This document shows, in pieces, positions 31,514 to 42,243 of a DNA stretch of 64,000 nt (its first letter is position 1; the number at the start of each line of letters is the position of its first letter). The notes under the pieces were generated by a model, which was given only the letters and a program-made list of their open reading frames with translations, had not been told where the DNA came from and made no database searches. The position numbers were made by a program, and so were the translations under genes. The stretch lies in assembly GCF_018613755.1 (NCBI RefSeq), contig NZ_JAGGPP010000004.1, positions 1-64,000 of the forward strand, written 5' to 3'. The stretch is from Arthrobacter sp. ISL-72. Its GTDB lineage: Bacteria > Actinomycetota > Actinomycetes > Actinomycetales > Micrococcaceae.

Positions 31514-31744
31514 TCATGGCCTGTCCACTGGTGAGCTTGCGTCGCTGCGTTCCACAGCGCCGCCCTGGCCTTCTTTGGGCCGCTGCTCCGCAGGATGAAC
31601 GACGGCCAGCCGCGGGCGGCCCTCAGCGACTTCGACGTGCCACACCGCCAACATCGCGGGCCAGCCGGAGTCGCCGACGACGTTGAGAAATCGTTTGGCG
31701 GAAAGCAGGCGTCCCGCCAAAGGTTCCTCATCTAGGAAGTGCAC
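31514..31744 (-). CDS. Possible small protein or fragment
   Basis: A frame starting GTG/ATG-like at 31744 reads HFLDEEPLAGRLLSAKRFLN, VVGDSGWPAMLAVWHVEVAE, then Glu/Gln/Arg-rich sequence. The first 45 residues look coding, with Trp/Met/His and good strand pattern; the last 30 do not. It could be the start of a truncated gene. No family is recognised and no other feature overlaps. Confidence 0.3.
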   Translation of the reverse strand: MHFLDEEPLAGRLLSAKRFLNVVGDSGWPAMLAVWHVEVAEGRPRLAVVHPAEQRPKEGQGGAVERSDASSPVDRP

Positions 31745-31767
31745 CCCTTTAGTCGTATCGTGGCCAC

Positions 31768-31884
31768 ATGTCGTTCCTTTTGGAGGCGATCGGAGCTGTA
31801 ATCCAGGCCGCCATAGAGATCGTGGTTGAGGTGCTCTTCAAGAGCGCGGAAGACAAACAGCAGGACGACGTCTCTGACGAATAG
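31768..31884 (+). CDS. 38-residue amphipathic peptide
   Basis: An ATG at 31768 opens a 38-codon frame to TAG at 31882-31884. The peptide MSFLLEAIGAVIQAAIEIVV then EVLFKSAEDKQQDDVSDE has an amphipathic hydrophobic helix and an acidic tail, like small membrane-associated toxins or phenol-soluble-modulin-like peptides. No clear ribosome binding site is seen (TGGCCAC only). It lies in a quiet 55-bp gap before moeB, on the opposite strand. Confidence 0.35.
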   Translation: MSFLLEAIGAVIQAAIEIVVEVLFKSAEDKQQDDVSDE

Positions 31885-31939
31885 GCGCCAACGACACAGG
31901 TCTGGGATCTACGACGCCCCGTCAGCATCCACCCGGGCC

Positions 31940-33139
31940 TCAGTACACCGGCTTTCCCGGCTCCACTTCCCGCACCCAGGCGAGGATGCCGCCGTCAAGA
32001 TGGCTGACCCGCTGGTAGCCTGCCTTGCGCGCCGCGGCCAGGACCGCCGCCGAGCGGGTGCCGGCCTTGCAGTGAAAGACGATGTCCTTGTCCTGGGGCA
32101 GCTCGGCCCAGGCCTCCCCCGCCAGGATCCGGCCCTGCGGGATAAGGACCGACCCGTCAATGCTGACGATCTCGTGCTCCCCCGGCTCCCGGACGTCCAC
32201 AAGGTCGAAGTCCTTCAGGCCGGCTTTCCGCGAAGCCAGCATGGTGGCCAGCTCCGTGGCCGTGATGGTGTTCTCCTTGGCGGCGGCGGCCTCGGGAACT
32301 ATGCCGCAGAACGCCTCATAGTCGGTGAGCTCTGTGATCCGCTCAGCGTCCGGATCCCGCGCCACCTTGATCTCGCGCCAGCTGCCGCCGAGGGCATCGA
32401 ACAACGCCACGCGCCCCAGCATTGAACGCCCGACGCCGGTAATGAGCTTAACTGCTTCGGTCACCATCAGCGAACCCACTGCAGCGCACAGCATGCCGAA
32501 CACTCCGCCTTCACCGCAGGACGGCACGGAGCCTGCCGGCGGCGCCTCCGGGTAAAGGTCGCGGTACGTGGGGCCGTGCTTCTCCCAGAACACGCTGACC
32601 TGGCCGTCGAACCGGAAGATGGAGCCCCATACGTAGGGCTTGCCGAGGATGGCGGCGGCATCGTTGACCAGGTAGCGCGTGGCGAAGTTGTCGGCACCGT
32701 CGAGAATCAGGTCGTAGTCCGCGAACAGCTCCAGCGCGTTCGAAGCGTCCAGCCTGACGTTGTGGAGCCGGACATCCACCAAAGGGTTCAGGGCCGCAAT
32801 GGAGTCGCGGGCCGATTCGATCTTGGACCGGCCCACGTCCGCCACTCCGTGGATGACCTGGCGCTGCAGGTTGCTGAGGTCAACGGCGTCGTCGTCGATG
32901 ATTCCCAACGTCCCCACGCCCGCGGCGGCGAGGTACAGGAGGGCAGGCGAGCCGAGTCCTCCGGCCCCGATCACCAGGACTTTGGCGTTCTTCAGCCGGC
33001 GTTGGCCCAGCGTCCCGATTTCGGGAATGATGAGGTGGCGGGAGTAGCGCTCCACCTCCTCGGAGGTCAGCGCGTCCGCCGGCTCCACAAGCGGATCCAG
33101 GGTTGCGGGGACAGCAGTTGCGGTGAACGTGGAAGCCAT
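31940..33139 (-). CDS. moeB: MoeB/ThiF-type adenylyltransferase with rhodanese domain (MoeZ-like)
   Basis: This encodes 399 residues. The N-terminal ThiF domain has the ATP motif VLVIGAGGLGSPALLYLAAA, ISDE-like IIDDDAVDLSNLQRQVIHG, the SxRxx and KxxGA equivalents, and PSCGEGGVFGMLCAAVG. The C-terminal 100 residues are a rhodanese: DLVDVREPGEHEIVSIDGSV and the active-site loop FHCKAGTRSAAV with a catalytic Cys. It activates the C-terminus of ubiquitin-like sulfur carriers (ThiS, MoaD, CysO) as adenylate and delivers sulfur. Because thiS, thiG and thiO lie 2-4 kb away, it probably serves thiazole formation, perhaps several carriers. It is divergent from the TetR gene. Confidence 0.92.
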   Translation of the reverse strand: MASTFTATAVPATLDPLVEPADALTSEEVERYSRHLIIPEIGTLGQRRLKNAKVLVIGAGGLGSPALLYLAAAGVGTLGIIDDDAVDLSNLQRQVIHGVADVGRSKIESARDSIAALNPLVDVRLHNVRLDASNALELFADYDLILDGADNFATRYLVNDAAAILGKPYVWGSIFRFDGQVSVFWEKHGPTYRDLYPEAPPAGSVPSCGEGGVFGMLCAAVGSLMVTEAVKLITGVGRSMLGRVALFDALGGSWREIKVARDPDAERITELTDYEAFCGIVPEAAAAKENTITATELATMLASRKAGLKDFDLVDVREPGEHEIVSIDGSVLIPQGRILAGEAWAELPQDKDIVFHCKAGTRSAAVLAAARKAGYQRVSHLDGGILAWVREVEPGKPVY

Positions 33140-33175
33140 ACCTCAATGTATGCCCGAAGATGCCGCCAGGTCATA

Positions 33176-33189
33176 TTACCCGCGCGTAA
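33176..33189. promoter_or_regulatory. Possible TetR operator between moeB and the TetR gene
   Basis: TTACCCGCGCGTAA is a near-perfect palindrome (TTAC...GTAA around CGCG) in the 84-bp gap between the divergent moeB-like and TetR starts. Whether it is the site of the adjacent TetR protein is inference. Confidence 0.45.
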
Positions 33190-33223
33190 AGTGTAGGTAA
33201 CTGCAATTGAAAGTAGGCCAACA

Positions 33224-33892
33224 GTGGCTCATCAAGCACCCGTTGATCGGACACAGGCCGGGAAGGCAACTGCGGGACAAACGCGTTCCGGCGGTGCGCG
33301 TTCGGCGCGGCTTCCCCGTGATGAACGCCGTGCCCAGCTTCTGGCGGCTGCCCAGGAAGTCTTCGTCGCCAACGGATACCACGGCGCCGCCATGGACGAG
33401 ATCGCGGAAACCGCCCACGTCAGCAAACCGGTGCTCTACCAGCACTTCCCGTCCAAACGCGAGCTCTACCTGGCCCTCCTGGACAGCCATCTGACCGCAC
33501 TGACCGACCTGATGCTCGGTGCCTTGAACTCCACCACGGACAACAAAGAGCGCGTCCAGGCCGTTATGCGCGCCTATTACCGCTTCATTGCAAGCGACGA
33601 CCAGGCCCACCGGCTGGTGTTCGAATCGGACCTTATCAACGATCCCGACGTCAGCTCGCGCCTGGAAACGTTCAACAAAACCTTCGCCAACGCGGTGGCC
33701 CGCGTCATCGCCGAGGACACCAAACTTCCCCCTCTGGAGGCCCAGCTGCTGGGCCGCGGACTCGCCGGGATGGCGCAGGTCAGCGCCCGCTACTGGCTCG
33801 AAACCCACGGGAACCTGGACCTCGATGTGGCCAGCGACCTGATCTATCGTTTAGCTTGGCGCGGAATCTCCCGCTTTCCGAAGGAAACCTAG
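33224..33892 (+). CDS. TetR-family regulator
   Basis: This is a 222-residue protein starting at GTG 33224. After a 30-residue Arg/Ala/Gly-rich leader, the DNA-binding domain reads RRAQLLAAAQEVFVANGYHG then AAMDEIAETAHVSKPVLYQH, with FPSKRELYLALLDSHL. The C-terminal helices (AYYRFIASDDQAHRLVFESD) are characteristic of a conserved actinobacterial TetR group that precedes a DUF3107 gene, which follows here at 33944. It may repress itself and moeB through the palindrome at 33176. The inducer is unknown. Confidence 0.9.
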   Translation: MAHQAPVDRTQAGKATAGQTRSGGARSARLPRDERRAQLLAAAQEVFVANGYHGAAMDEIAETAHVSKPVLYQHFPSKRELYLALLDSHLTALTDLMLGALNSTTDNKERVQAVMRAYYRFIASDDQAHRLVFESDLINDPDVSSRLETFNKTFANAVARVIAEDTKLPPLEAQLLGRGLAGMAQVSARYWLETHGNLDLDVASDLIYRLAWRGISRFPKET

Positions 33893-33943
33893 ACTACAAA
33901 TAGAGAACACCTTTTTAACTTTGATTGGCTGGGAGGCCTCGCT

Positions 33944-34168
33944 GTGGAAGTAAAGATCGGCATTCAGAACATAGGCCGCGAAATTGTGCTGGAATCGGCT
34001 CAGGATGCTGACGCTATCGCCAAGGTGGTGGCGGACGCCATCGCCAAGGGCACCGAACTGCGTCTCTCCGACGACAAGGGCCGCCAGGTCATCGTTCCGG
34101 GCAACGTCCTGGGCTACGTGGAGATCGGCGCCGAGGAAGCCCGCCGGGTCGGTTTCGGCCAGCTCTAG
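33944..34168 (+). CDS. DUF3107 protein
   Basis: This 74-residue protein starts at GTG 33944 after GGGAGGCC. It begins VEVKIGIQNIGREIVLESAQ, continues DADAIAKVVADAIAKGTELR, and ends VIVPGNVLGYVEIGAEEARR VGFGQL (written here in two pieces). This matches DUF3107, a tiny actinobacterial protein of ATP-binding-like annotation with no firm function, almost always next to this TetR gene. It has no cysteines and no membrane segment. It is likely co-transcribed with the TetR gene (51 bp gap). Confidence 0.9.
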   Translation: MEVKIGIQNIGREIVLESAQDADAIAKVVADAIAKGTELRLSDDKGRQVIVPGNVLGYVEIGAEEARRVGFGQL

Positions 34169-34215
34169 GCAACAGCTCACCCCGTCCCTACCGCTCTGCG
34201 CAAGGAGTTCACCGA

Positions 34216-34518
34216 ATGCTTTCCCTGGTAATCGTGGCCCTGGTCACCGTGGCTGCGGGTCTTATTGTCTGGGCCAACGACAAGCGGCACGCAAAGTACG
34301 GCATCGCCGTGCCGGCGGGCGTGGCCACGGCCGTGGGAATGCTGAGCTGGATCATCTTCATCGCGGCCGGGCTGGGATACCAGCCCGGCCTGACATGGAT
34401 TCCCTGGGTGCTGCCCATGGTCCTGGGCACCGGGGCGGCCTTGGCCGCCGCCGTCTACCTGGGCCGCAAGCGGGCGTTGCACGACACGAAACGGCTGACG
34501 GCCGCGCTGAGGCTCTAA
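34216..34518 (+). CDS. Hypothetical three-helix membrane protein
   Basis: This is a 100-residue protein after AAGGAGTTCACCG, a good ribosome binding site. Three hydrophobic segments (LSLVIVALVTVAAGLIVW, YGIAVPAGVATAVGMLSWII, WIPWVLPMVLGTGAALAAAV) are joined by short loops and end in a basic tail (GRKRALHDTKRLTAALRL). It follows DUF3107 by 47 bp in the same direction and probably shares its transcript. No family name is known to me. Confidence 0.75.
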   Translation: MLSLVIVALVTVAAGLIVWANDKRHAKYGIAVPAGVATAVGMLSWIIFIAAGLGYQPGLTWIPWVLPMVLGTGAALAAAVYLGRKRALHDTKRLTAALRL

Positions 34519-34584
34519 CCCGCACCGCGTTGAGGCTCTACCCGCGCCGCCCCTGGCAGGAGGCGTGCCACGGCAACGGACAGG

Positions 34585-35250
34585 CTACAGCCCCGGTTGG
34601 TTGCCCTCTTCGGTGCAGAGGCACAGCCTGTTCCCCTGCGCATCCGTGACCACCACCCAGTCGGGTGCGTGGTCATGGTTCATTACCGCCCCGGTCGCAG
34701 CGGTTTTCTCGAGCACCGGGCCGGATTCCGCCTTGCTCCGGTGGATGTCGAGGTGGAAGCGGTTCTGGTTCGGCGTGGCTGTTTCCTGGAACCACAGGTT
34801 GGGCCCCCGGCCATAGGGGTCGATCAGGTCGCCGTTCTTGTTCTTCCGGTAGCCCAGGGCGGTCCGCCACACCTCGGAAATCTCGTCCGGGCTGGCAGTG
34901 TCCAGCGCAAGCTCCACTGTCCGGTACAGGCCCGGTTCCGCGGTCGCAGCAGCCGCGGCAGCTGCCTGGCTGACGGCAGCCGCGGCGGCGACGTCGCGTT
35001 CCGTAACCTCAGTGCCCGCGTCGTGCGACGTGTAGCGGATGAACACCCTGTTGTAGCGCCAGTCCAGGTCCGGGTGGTGGTTTTGTTCCTCGGCCTGACG
35101 CCCGACGGCGGCAATCAGCTCAAGTGCTGCGGCCGCCGTCGGCGTCTTATACGCAGTGACCAGGCCGCCCAGCCGGTACCTCCAGTCCGGCAGGTCCGCC
35201 AGGGCGGCATCGATCTGGGGTCGGGTAAGAATGTCTTCCTTGCCGGTCAC
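34585..35250 (-). CDS. Pterin-4a-carbinolamine dehydratase fused to a VOC domain
   Basis: GTG at 35250 with AAGGAG upstream gives 221 residues. Residues 1-95 are pterin carbinolamine dehydratase-like: ILTRPQIDAALADLPDWRYR, then QAEEQNHHPDLDWRYNRVFI, where HHPDL is the conserved family motif, and RYTSHDAGTEVTERDV. Residues 105-221 form a glyoxalase-like VOC module: LYRTVELALDTASPDEISEV, GPNLWFQETATPNQNRFHLD, APDWVVVTDAQGNRLCL. The dehydratase recycles 4a-hydroxytetrahydrobiopterin elsewhere; no pterin-dependent hydroxylase is nearby, so the physiological role is open. The order is dehydratase then VOC with an Ala-rich linker. It lies downstream of thiG, separated by 91 bp. Confidence 0.85.
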   Translation of the reverse strand: MTGKEDILTRPQIDAALADLPDWRYRLGGLVTAYKTPTAAAALELIAAVGRQAEEQNHHPDLDWRYNRVFIRYTSHDAGTEVTERDVAAAAAVSQAAAAAAATAEPGLYRTVELALDTASPDEISEVWRTALGYRKNKNGDLIDPYGRGPNLWFQETATPNQNRFHLDIHRSKAESGPVLEKTAATGAVMNHDHAPDWVVVTDAQGNRLCLCTEEGNQPGL

Positions 35251-35341
35251 CGGTGGCTCCTTGGATGGTACGGACAGGATGCTTCGGACAGAGCCTGCCC
35301 TCACCTGCCGTGCGACGGGAACCTGGAGCTCCGGGAACTCC

Positions 35342-37769
<2,428 letters not shown>

Positions 37770-37778
37770 CCTTCCCTA

Positions 37779-37877
37779 CGCCGGTACTAACCGGATCAGG
37801 TCAAGCGGTCGGCTCTGACGCCCTCTCAGCCCTGCAGCTTTATGACAGCTGCAGCAGGCTCCCGCGGTACCACCCCA
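37779..37877 (-). promoter_or_regulatory. TPP riboswitch (THI element)
   Basis: On the minus strand the leader of thiO contains the THI-box core: GGGCTGAGAGGG (the CUGAGA motif, plus positions 37824-37829) and GACCTGATCC (the ACCUGAUC motif, 37794-37801), with closing-stem sequence GGTACCGCGGGAGCC near 37860. A GC-rich extra hairpin with the CTGCAGCTGTCATAAAGCTG loop lies in between. Thiamine pyrophosphate binding should lower thiOSG expression, here probably by blocking translation, since no terminator T-run precedes the ATG at 37769. Confidence 0.92.
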
Positions 37878-37901
37878 GTTTAGAGGAACTAGGCTGGTGC
37901 C

Positions 37902-38582
37902 ATGACCCAGCAAGCCCTCCTCAGCAACGCCCGCCTGTACCTTTGCACCGACTCCCGCGCGGACAAAGGTGATTTCGAAGACTTCGTTGATGCCGCCTAC
38001 GCGGGTGGCGTGGACATCATCCAGCTCCGGGACAAGAACCTGGAAGCCGCCGAAGAGCTCGAACGCCTCGAAGTGCTCCAGGCTGTTGCCCGCCGCCACG
38101 GCCGGCTCTGGTCCGTCAACGACCGCGCGGACATCGCCTCGCTTTCCGGCGCGCCGGTGCTTCATATCGGGCAGAAGGACCTTCCCCTGCCGTCGGCCCG
38201 GAAATTCCTCGGCAACGACGCCGTGATCGGCCTGTCAACACACAGCACCGCCCAGATCGATGCCGCCGTCTCCGCTGCAGCGGGCCCCGGCGGACTGGAC
38301 TACTTCTGCGTGGGGCCGGTCTGGGCCACTCCCACCAAGCCGGGCCGAGCCGCCGTCGGCCTTGACCTGGTCCGTTATGCCGCCGCGGCCAGCGCTGCCG
38401 GGGAAACCGACGGATCCACGCTCCCGTGGTTCGCCATCGGTGGCATCGACCTGGGCAACGTTGAGCAGGTGGTGGCTGCCGGAGCGCAGCGGATCGTGGT
38501 GGTGCGTGCCATCACCGAGGCCGCCGACCCGGCCGGCGCAGCCAAATCCCTGCTTGAGGCGCTCGACGCCGGCCCGTCCTGA
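37902..38582 (+). CDS. thiE: Thiamine-phosphate synthase
   Basis: This 226-residue protein has a TIM-barrel. Recognisable parts are [40 protein letters not shown] (the QLRDK phosphate/substrate motif), [20 protein letters not shown] (ND-RxD motif), [16 protein letters not shown] and [20 protein letters not shown] (the IGGI motif). It joins hydroxymethylpyrimidine pyrophosphate and thiazole phosphate to form thiamine phosphate. It is divergent from thiO with the riboswitch leader between them, so the riboswitch acts only on the thiO side. No riboswitch precedes thiE itself. Confidence 0.94.
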   Translation: MTQQALLSNARLYLCTDSRADKGDFEDFVDAAYAGGVDIIQLRDKNLEAAEELERLEVLQAVARRHGRLWSVNDRADIASLSGAPVLHIGQKDLPLPSARKFLGNDAVIGLSTHSTAQIDAAVSAAAGPGGLDYFCVGPVWATPTKPGRAAVGLDLVRYAAAASAAGETDGSTLPWFAIGGIDLGNVEQVVAAGAQRIVVVRAITEAADPAGAAKSLLEALDAGPS

Positions 38583-38647
38583 CGATACGGCCCTGATCGC
38601 CGCCGACGGTCAAGACTAATGGCGCAAATCGAGCTAACCTGACTTTC

Positions 38648-40135
38648 GTGTCACATCATCGCCTGACTCCGAGTGTCCACGAACAGACCAACCGTCTGGC
38701 CGAGGCGCTGAACGCGCTGCGCACGGAGCTTGAGCTGCCCGGGCCTTTCCCGGAAGACGCACTCCGGGATGCGTTGGCCGCCGTCGATGAGCACAGGATG
38801 CCGGACCTGGACTTCACGCACGTGGAGTTCGTGACCATAGACCCGGCGTCCTCCACGGACCTGGACCAGGCGCTTTTCATCGAACGCACGGGCGAGGGCT
38901 ACAAGGTGTTCTACGCCATCGCCGACGTCCCGTCCTTCGTGGCACCGGGCGGACCGCTCGACGCCGAAACGCGCCGCCGGGGGCAGACCTTCTACGCCCC
39001 CGACGGCCGGATTCCGCTCCACCCGGAAATCATCAGCGAAGAGGCCGGCAGCCTGCTCGCCGGCCAGCTATGCTCCGCGTTCGTCTGGGAGTTCGAACTC
39101 GATGCGGCAGCCCGCGTTCAGTCCGCGGTGCTGCGCCGGGGCAGGATGCGGAGCCGGGCCAAGCTCAGCTACAAGGAAGTCCAGGCCGATCTTGACTCCG
39201 GCCGTGCCGCTCCGGTCCTTCAGCTCCTGAAGGAGGTGGGACTGAAACGCGTCGAGCTGGAACGGCTGCGCGGCGGCGCCAGCCTGAACATGCCGGAGCA
39301 GGAAATCCAGCAACTGCCCGACGGCGGCTACCGCATTGTCGCCGCACCCTCCCTTCCGGTGGAGGACTGGAATGCCCAGATTTCGCTCATGACCGGCATG
39401 GCGGCTGCGGAACTCATGCTGGAGGGCAAGGTCGGGATCCTGCGCACCATGCCGTCCCCGGATGAACGGTCGCTGCTGCACTTCAAGCGGCAGACCAACG
39501 CGCTGGGCAGGCCCTGGGACGGTGAGGTGAGCTACGGGGATTACCTCCGCACCCTCGATCCCACCGAGCCCCGGCAGCTGGCCATCATGCACTCCGCCGG
39601 CATGTTGTTCCGCGGCGCCGGCTACACGCCCTTTGACGGCACGGTGCCGGAGGACGCCATCCAGTCCGCCATCGGGGCGGCCTACGCGCACACCACGGCC
39701 CCGCTGCGGCGGCTCATCGACCGCTTCGTCCTGGTGATCTGCGAGGCACTGAGCAACGGCGGCGCCGTTCCCGGCTGGGCCCGTGAAGCGCTCCCGTCCC
39801 TGCCGGAGATCATGGCGGCTTCGGACCAGCTGGCGTCAAGAATGGAACGCCTGGCCCTGGATACCGTGGAAGCCGCGCTCCTGGTCAACCACATCGGGCA
39901 GGAGTTCGACGCAGTGGTCATCAGCGGTTCGAAGCCGGGCAAAGCGAACGGAAACGGCGGCAACGGGAACGGCAACGGACGGAACGGAAACGGACCGTCC
40001 GGCACCATCCAGATCGCAGACCCGGCCGTGACCGCCCGCTGCCCGGGTGAACTCGAATCCGGCACTACGGTGCGGGTCAGGCTGATCTCGTCCGACATCG
40101 CGACCCGCGAGATCCGTTTGGAGCTCGTGGACTGA
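38648..40135 (+). CDS. RNB-domain ribonuclease (RNase II/R family)
   Basis: This is a 495-residue exonuclease starting at GTG 38648. The RNB catalytic centre is VEFVTIDPASSTDLDQALFI, with the Asp cluster for magnesium, followed by YAIADVPSFVAPGGPLDAET RRRGQTFYAP (two pieces) and GYTPFDGTVPEDAIQSAIGA, AYAHTTAPLRRLIDRFVLVI. It lacks the N-terminal cold-shock domains and has a short S1-like end, so it is a compact actinobacterial form. The tail has a low-complexity Gly/Asn run (about residues 430-455, NGNGGNGNGNGRNGNG), probably flexible. It degrades RNA from the 3' end. A DEAD-box helicase gene follows in the same direction after 321 bp. Confidence 0.88.
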   Translation: MSHHRLTPSVHEQTNRLAEALNALRTELELPGPFPEDALRDALAAVDEHRMPDLDFTHVEFVTIDPASSTDLDQALFIERTGEGYKVFYAIADVPSFVAPGGPLDAETRRRGQTFYAPDGRIPLHPEIISEEAGSLLAGQLCSAFVWEFELDAAARVQSAVLRRGRMRSRAKLSYKEVQADLDSGRAAPVLQLLKEVGLKRVELERLRGGASLNMPEQEIQQLPDGGYRIVAAPSLPVEDWNAQISLMTGMAAAELMLEGKVGILRTMPSPDERSLLHFKRQTNALGRPWDGEVSYGDYLRTLDPTEPRQLAIMHSAGMLFRGAGYTPFDGTVPEDAIQSAIGAAYAHTTAPLRRLIDRFVLVICEALSNGGAVPGWAREALPSLPEIMAASDQLASRMERLALDTVEAALLVNHIGQEFDAVVISGSKPGKANGNGGNGNGNGRNGNGPSGTIQIADPAVTARCPGELESGTTVRVRLISSDIATREIRLELVD

Positions 40136-40456
40136 TTCCTGGCCTGTTGCGGGCTGCCTGCGGGCAGATTGTGCGCCGTGGCCCGGGCGTCAGTCAGTGG
40201 TGACTGCGGTCAACGGCTAGACTAAAGGGGTAGTAATGGATGCCCGGTCGTTGATTTCCATGATTTTCGAATTCAACAAGCCCGCCCCTACGCGATCTTG
40301 AGATACACCCGTTGGTCCCCAGTGCCAGCAATTAGATAGCCCGCGATCGGCTTCCACTGGATTTGCTTGCGCGCCCGAGCGTGCTCCGGAACGGCCTTGC
40401 GGCCGGCCCCGTTGAGCAGGCAGCGCCAATGCCCAAATGAATAAGGAAACTCCACT
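40136..40456 (+). promoter_or_regulatory. Long leader region of the DEAD-box helicase gene
   Basis: This 321-bp gap has no convincing gene on either strand. A likely promoter lies near 40196-40230, where GGCTAGACTAAAGG contains a TAGACT -10-like box. If so, the mRNA leader is over 220 nt, unusual in this gene-dense region. A hairpin-prone GC block (40145-40200) may be the terminator of the ribonuclease gene. AAGGAAACTCCACT precedes the helicase GTG. Confidence 0.45.
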
Positions 40457-42235
40457 GTGAGTGAATTGCACACGCACCAACTGCTGACTGACGACACCGG
40501 CACGGAAACGATCGAGCCGGAAGAGACCATCATCTCGGACGAAAAACCGCACGAGATCGCGGAGAAGTCCTTCGCCGACTACAACGTCCGCGCGGACATC
40601 GTGGAATCGCTGGCCGATGCCGGGATCACCCACCCCTTCCCCATCCAGGCGATGACACTGCCCGTGGCCCTCAGCGGCCACGACATCATCGGCCAGGCCA
40701 AGACCGGTACCGGCAAGACCCTCGGCTTCGGCATTCCCGCCCTGCAGCGCGTGGTGGGCCGGGGCGATGCGGGCTTCGAGAAGCTGGCAGTCCCCGGCGC
40801 CCCGCAGGCGCTGGTCATTGTGCCGACCCGCGAACTCGCAGTCCAGGTGGCCAAGGACCTGGAAAACGCCTCCCGGAAGCGCAACGCCCGCATTGCCACC
40901 ATCTACGGCGGCCGCGCCTACGAGCCGCAGGTGGAAGCCCTGCAGAAGGGCGTCGAAGTGGTGGTTGGCACGCCCGGCCGCCTGATCGACCTCTACAAGC
41001 AGCGGCACCTGAGCCTGAAGAACGTCAAGATCGTGGTCCTCGACGAGGCCGACGAAATGCTGGACCTCGGCTTCCTGCCCGACGTTGAGACGCTCATTGC
41101 CGGCACGCCCCCGGTCCGCCAGACGCTCCTGTTCTCGGCCACCATGCCTGGTCCGGTCATCGCGATGGCCCGCCGCTACATGACCCAGCCCACGCACATC
41201 CGTGCTGCCGATCCGGACGACGAGGGCCTCACCAAGCGGGACATCCGCCAGCTGATCTACCGAGCCCACAGCATGGACAAGATTGAAGTGGTGGCCCGCA
41301 TCCTGCAGTCCCGCGGCCGCGGCCGCACCATCATCTTCACCAAGACCAAGCGCACCGCCGCGAAGGTTGCCGAGGAACTCGTGGACCGCGGGTTCGCCGC
41401 GGCCGCCATCCACGGAGACCTCGGCCAGGGCGCCCGCGAGCAGGCCCTGCGTGCCTTCCGCAACAACAAGGTCGACGTCCTGGTGGCCACCGACGTCGCG
41501 GCACGCGGCATCGACGTCGACGACGTCACGCACGTCATCAACTACCAGTGCGTGGAAGACGAAAAGATCTACCTGCACCGCGTGGGCCGCACCGGCCGCG
41601 CCGGCAACAAGGGCACCGCCGTGACCTTCGTCGACTGGGACGACATGCCCCGCTGGGGCCTGATTAACAAGGCACTGGGGCTCAGCGTTCCCGAGCCGGT
41701 GGAGACGTACTCGTCCTCGCCGCACCTCTTCGAGGAACTGGACATCCCCGAAGGCACCAAGGGCCGCCTGCCCCGCGACAAGCGCGTTCTGGCCGGCGTG
41801 GACGCCGAGGTGCTTGAGGACCTCGGCGAGACCGGCAAGAAGACTGGGCGTGGCAGCGCAAGGGACGACGGGCGTGACAGCGGGCGTGACAGCGCCCGCG
41901 GCGCAGGCACCGGCGGCGGGCGTTCCGGCGGCCGTACTTCCCGCCGCAGCGACTCCGCTGGCAGCCGCGAGGGCGGCAATCGCGAGGGCGCACGCTCCAG
42001 CGAGGGTGCCCGCTCCGGTGAGCGCCGCCGTCGTACTTCCGACAGCAGCGCAGCAGCCGCTCCGTCCGCCGAGGCAGCCCCCGCGGCCGCAGCATTTTCC
42101 GCACCGGCCGAGGCCGCGGTTGACCGGGCCACCCGTGCCCGCCGCCGTACCCGCACGCGCCGGCGCAACGGCGAGGTAGTGGGCGGCGGCAGCGCGGCGC
42201 AGGACGGCTCGCAGCCGGGCAACGCCGAGGCCTAA
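40457..42235 (+). CDS. DEAD-box RNA helicase
   Basis: This encodes 592 residues with a complete helicase core: Q motif region (HPFPIQAMTLPVALSGHDII), motif I AKTGTGKTLGF, GG and PTRELAVQVA, VVLDEADEMLDLGFLP (DEAD), LLFSATMPG (SAT), ATDVAARGIDVDDVTHVINY, and HRVGRTGRAGNKG. Residues after about 430 form a disordered Arg/Gly/Ser/Ala-rich tail ending in RARRRTRTRRRNGEVVGGGS, typical RNA-binding extensions of actinobacterial RhlE/CsdA-like helicases. Roles are ribosome assembly and cold-stress RNA remodelling. The long leader suggests post-transcriptional control. The methyltransferase gene begins 8 bp later. Confidence 0.92.
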   Translation: MSELHTHQLLTDDTGTETIEPEETIISDEKPHEIAEKSFADYNVRADIVESLADAGITHPFPIQAMTLPVALSGHDIIGQAKTGTGKTLGFGIPALQRVVGRGDAGFEKLAVPGAPQALVIVPTRELAVQVAKDLENASRKRNARIATIYGGRAYEPQVEALQKGVEVVVGTPGRLIDLYKQRHLSLKNVKIVVLDEADEMLDLGFLPDVETLIAGTPPVRQTLLFSATMPGPVIAMARRYMTQPTHIRAADPDDEGLTKRDIRQLIYRAHSMDKIEVVARILQSRGRGRTIIFTKTKRTAAKVAEELVDRGFAAAAIHGDLGQGAREQALRAFRNNKVDVLVATDVAARGIDVDDVTHVINYQCVEDEKIYLHRVGRTGRAGNKGTAVTFVDWDDMPRWGLINKALGLSVPEPVETYSSSPHLFEELDIPEGTKGRLPRDKRVLAGVDAEVLEDLGETGKKTGRGSARDDGRDSGRDSARGAGTGGGRSGGRTSRRSDSAGSREGGNREGARSSEGARSGERRRRTSDSSAAAAPSAEAAPAAAAFSAPAEAAVDRATRARRRTRTRRRNGEVVGGGSAAQDGSQPGNAEA

Positions 42236-42243
42236 ACCCCTCA

